Origin: Desulfarculaceae bacterium
GTDB lineage: Bacteria; Desulfobacterota; Desulfarculia; Desulfarculales; Desulfarculaceae
Reading direction: 5' to 3'
NCBI GenBank assembly: GCA_020444545.1
Contig: JAHLKT010000009.1
Location: 1-63,742 of the forward strand
Length of the DNA stretch: 63,742 nt
The translations under genes were made by a program, and so were the position numbers. Position 1 is the stretch's first letter. Every line of letters starts with the position of its first letter. Of the stretch, positions 61,632 through 63,742 are shown one piece after another. The notes under the pieces were generated by a model. That model saw only the letters and a list, made by a program, of their open reading frames with translations. It searched no databases and had not been told where the DNA came from.

Positions 61632-62702
61632 TTGCCACCGATGGTTTTGCTGAAAGAAGGCGGCGCGGCCCGCAACGTGGGCTTGCGGCTGGGCCTGAGC
61701 CTGAGCCTGATCACCGGGCTCGGGGTCAAGCTCATGGGCCTGGTGGACGACTCCCTCAAGCCCCGCCCCGGCCTGGGAGCCGGCGGCCTCACCGTGGCCA
61801 ACGCCGCCTCGGCGGTGAGCCGGGGGCGCCTCAAGGCCGAGATCGGCTCCGGCGAGCTGGAGTTCATTCCCGGCGGGCCGCCCCAGGCGGGCGAGTACCA
61901 TTTCGACGTGGCCCAACTGGAGCCCAGTTTCGCGCCCTACACCCCCATCCTGGAGCTGCTGGCCCTGCCCCTGGCCGTGGCTCCGGGTCGCAGCAACGTG
62001 ATCCTGCGGGGGGCCAGCCACGCGGTGGGCGCGCCCACCAGCGACGAGATCGCCTCGGTGCTGTTGCCCAATTTGCGCGCCTTGGGCCTGAACTTGGGCT
62101 ATAGCGAGATTTCGCCGGGATTCTTTCCAGCCGGGGGCGGCGAAGCCGAGTTGACCGTGCGCCCGGCGGTGGTGTTGCAGACCATCAAGGCCGAGGAGCC
62201 CTTCCGGGCCCTCAGGGTGGGGGTGGAGATGATGACCTCCGACCTGCCGGTGCACATGGCCGAGCAGGCCCTGCAAGGGGCCATCGACCGCTTGGCCATC
62301 CACGGCTTCGAGGCCACGGGCAACCTGCGCCGCGCCCGGGGCGGCAAGGGCCAGTCCCTTTTGGTCTGGGCCAGCGACGGCATCCTGCGGGTGGGCTTCT
62401 CCACCCTGGGCAAGCGGGGCGGACGCCCCGAGGCCCTGGCCCTGGAGGCGGTGGAGGCGATGATGCACTTTTTGCACAGCGAAGCCGCCCTGCCCACCGG
62501 CCTGGCCGCGCGTATGCTCCTGCCCCTGGCCTGCGCCAGCGGCCTGAGCTTGTTCACCGCCTCCGGCCCGCCCAAGCCCATGGCCGCGGCCGCCGGGGTG
62601 ATCAACGCCTTTTGGCCGGGCACGGTGCGCTTGTTCCAGCCGCACCCCGCCTCGCCCCTGGAGGTGCGCGTCACCGGCCGCGACTGGGGCCGCAACCTAT
62701 AG
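61632..62702 (+). CDS. RtcA-like (RNA 3'-terminal phosphate cyclase fold) protein, catalytically degenerate
   Basis: 356 residues from a TTG with AAGGAG 5 bases upstream; ATG at 61641 is an alternative. The RtcA fold is recognisable from GEYHFDVAQ, ASHAVGAPTSDEI, GYSEISPGFFPAGGGEAEL and LLPLACASG. However, the GEGGGQ loop reads KEGGAARN, and the HPSCHLLTN segment carrying the adenylylated His of E. coli RtcA reads GPPKPMAAA, with Pro316 at the His position. Cyclase activity by the known mechanism is unlikely; a binding or scaffold role is possible. Divergent from mfd. Confidence 0.7.
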   Translation: MPPMVLLKEGGAARNVGLRLGLSLSLITGLGVKLMGLVDDSLKPRPGLGAGGLTVANAASAVSRGRLKAEIGSGELEFIPGGPPQAGEYHFDVAQLEPSFAPYTPILELLALPLAVAPGRSNVILRGASHAVGAPTSDEIASVLLPNLRALGLNLGYSEISPGFFPAGGGEAELTVRPAVVLQTIKAEEPFRALRVGVEMMTSDLPVHMAEQALQGAIDRLAIHGFEATGNLRRARGGKGQSLLVWASDGILRVGFSTLGKRGGRPEALALEAVEAMMHFLHSEAALPTGLAARMLLPLACASGLSLFTASGPPKPMAAAAGVINAFWPGTVRLFQPHPASPLEVRVTGRDWGRNL

Positions 62703-62727
62703 GCGGACCGCTCCCCCGCCACACGCC

Positions 62728-62766
62728 AAAAAAACTACAGGGCGGCCCCATCGCGGGAGCCGCCCT
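62728..62766 (-). terminator. terminator of the corrinoid-protein operon
   Basis: AGGGCGGC (62739-62746) and GCCGCCCT (62759-62766) form an 8-bp stem. On the minus strand TGTAGTTTTTTT follows (T-run 62734-62728). The other strand lacks a run. Confidence 0.85.
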
Positions 62767-62802
62767 GCTTATTGAGGGCCGGGGAATTGTGTTCGCCAGG
62801 CT

Positions 62803-63444
62803 CTAGCCCATCAGGCTGGTGATCACCTTCACTGCGTCCACCGCGTCGGTGGCGTGGCCGTCGGCCCCGCAGGTCTCCAGGGCAAACTTGGGAGTGACCG
62901 CCGCGCCGCCGCAGACCACCTTGACCTTGCCGGCCAGGTCGCTGTTCTTGAAGGCCTCCACCGTGGCTTTGACGTGCGGATCGCCGGTGGTGAGCAGGCT
63001 GGAGAGCCCCACCACGTCGGCGCCCAGCTCGCGGGCTTTTTCCACGAAGGTCTCGGGGGCCACGTTCTCGCCGACGTTGATCACCTCGAAGCCAGAGCTC
63101 TCCAGCATCAGCACCACCAGGTTCTTGCCGATGTCGTGCAGATCGCCGAAGACCGTGCCGATGACCACGGTGCCGGCCTTTTCCTGCTGGGAGCCGGAAT
63201 CGGCGAGGATGGGCTTGATCACGTCCAGGCCGGTCTGCATGGTGCGGGCCGACATCATCATCTCGGGCACGAAGATCTTTTTGGCCTCGAAGCGGGCGCC
63301 CACCTCTTTCATGGCCGCGATCATGTAGTCGTTGATGATCTCCTGGGGATTGGCGCCGTGGTCTAGAGCGGCCTGCACCAGCCCGGCGATCTCCTTGCGC
63401 TTGCCCTTGCTCACTGCCTCTTTGATTGCTTCCAGGTCAGCCAC
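62803..63444 (-). CDS. corrinoid (B12-binding) protein of methyltransferase system
   Basis: 213 residues. N-terminal helical cap (DLEAIKEAVSKGKRKEI) and B12-binding Rossmann domain with the lower-axial-ligand motif GDLHDIGKN (D101-x-H103-x2-G106), then GLSSLLTT and CGGAAV. Length fits the MtbC/MtgC-type corrinoid protein that shuttles a methyl group. GTG at 63444 is chosen since AGAGGAG lies 6 bases upstream; ATG at 63450 abuts it. 30 bases after the methyltransferase gene. Confidence 0.9.
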   Translation of the reverse strand: MADLEAIKEAVSKGKRKEIAGLVQAALDHGANPQEIINDYMIAAMKEVGARFEAKKIFVPEMMMSARTMQTGLDVIKPILADSGSQQEKAGTVVIGTVFGDLHDIGKNLVVLMLESSGFEVINVGENVAPETFVEKARELGADVVGLSSLLTTGDPHVKATVEAFKNSDLAGKVKVVCGGAAVTPKFALETCGADGHATDAVDAVKVITSLMG

Positions 63445-63474
63445 GCTCATCTCCTCTATTGCCTCGCCCGGGGC

Positions 63475-63742
63475 TTAGTCTTCTACGGGAAATTGTTCGC
63501 GGTAAGCGGTGATGTAGTTCATGGCGAACTCGTCCTTGCCGGTGAACAGGTCGGTCAACACCAGGGTCCTTTTTATCTCCCAGACCGTGGGGTCGGTGAT
63601 GGGACAGGTGAGCCCGGCCATCACCGCCATGGCCAAGAAGGTTCCGTTGATGGCCTTGCGGTCCGGCAGGCCGAAGGATACGTTGGAGGCCCCGATGGTC
63701 TGGTTGACCCCCAGCTTGTCGCGGATGCCGCTCAAGGCGCTG
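63475..63742 (-). CDS. pterin-binding methyltransferase, 5' end beyond window
   Basis: The C-terminal part of a reading frame open to the window edge (63742), 88 codons visible. TIGASNVSFGLPDRKAIN and MAGLTCPITDP belong to the pterin-binding (DHPS-like) methyltransferases such as MtgA, AcsE or the MetH folate domain. It transfers a methyl group between tetrahydrofolate and the corrinoid protein encoded next. Only the last third is present, so the exact family is open. Confidence 0.85.
   Translation of the reverse strand, partial: SALSGIRDKLGVNQTIGASNVSFGLPDRKAINGTFLAMAVMAGLTCPITDPTVWEIKRTLVLTDLFTGKDEFAMNYITAYREQFPVED

Overview
This is a high-GC (roughly two-thirds G+C by eye), densely coded chromosomal window. 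It looks like a Deltaproteobacteria-type (Desulfobacterota) anaerobe. That placement is inference. It rests on NtrC-type two-component pairs with a sigma-54 promoter, an OxlT-like carrier, an HdrD-like iron-sulfur protein, a corrinoid methyltransferase pair, a sodium:solute symporter with its small accessory protein, and the sequence style of the proteins. I see no rRNA, prophage, IS element or CRISPR array. One tRNA (Gln-UUG) is present.

Layout. 1-2.2 kb: end of an unidentified gene, a ModF/PhrA-like double ATPase, a carboxymuconolactone-decarboxylase-family protein and tRNA-Gln. 2.4-7.2 kb: a Cache-domain histidine kinase, an NtrC-type regulator and an OxlT-like carrier preceded by an exact sigma-54 promoter and a 14-bp palindrome, which together read as a self-contained sensing and transport cassette. 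7.2-7.7 kb: a cluster of intergenic palindromic repeats. 7.7-10.3 kb: MoxR ATPase, Tag glycosylase and VWA protein. 10.4-16.9 kb: symporter with accessory peptide, LysM-like anchor protein, HDAC-family deacetylase, gatC, gatA and a methyltransferase. 17.0-17.25 kb: a second repeat cluster. 17.3-21.5 kb: pgi co-transcribed with a second kinase/NtrC pair. 21.6-24.6 kb: a small Cys-rich ORF, rarA, a patatin and rpsU.

24.7-35.9 kb is one tightly packed minus-strand block of up to twelve genes: rRNA methyltransferase, phospholipase-like protein, xseA, M23 peptidase, xseB, ispA, dxs, tlyA, DUF4019, M18 aminopeptidase, zinc-ribbon peptide and LysE. It joins isoprenoid precursor synthesis to exonuclease VII and RNA modification. 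36-46.4 kb carries thioesterases, a secreted protein with four rhodanese-like modules, a sirtuin, a second patatin, a PfkB kinase, a short-chain dehydrogenase, a THUMP methyltransferase and a radical SAM protein. 46.5-47.7 kb holds a visibly AT-richer pentapeptide-repeat/TIR gene, the best candidate for a recently acquired defence-type gene. 47.8-55.5 kb: an HdrD-like protein, glycogen synthase coupled to a three-GAF kinase, and a divergent kinase/receiver pair. 55.9-63.7 kb: two SurA-like chaperones, mfd, a catalytically degenerate RNA-cyclase-like protein, and the corrinoid protein with the start of its methyltransferase at the window edge.

The strongest items for a second look are the sigma-54 cassette, the TIR/pentapeptide gene, the four-module rhodanese with one apparent catalytic cysteine, the RtcA-like protein lacking its nucleophile, and the inverted copies of an intergenic repeat with a variable core.
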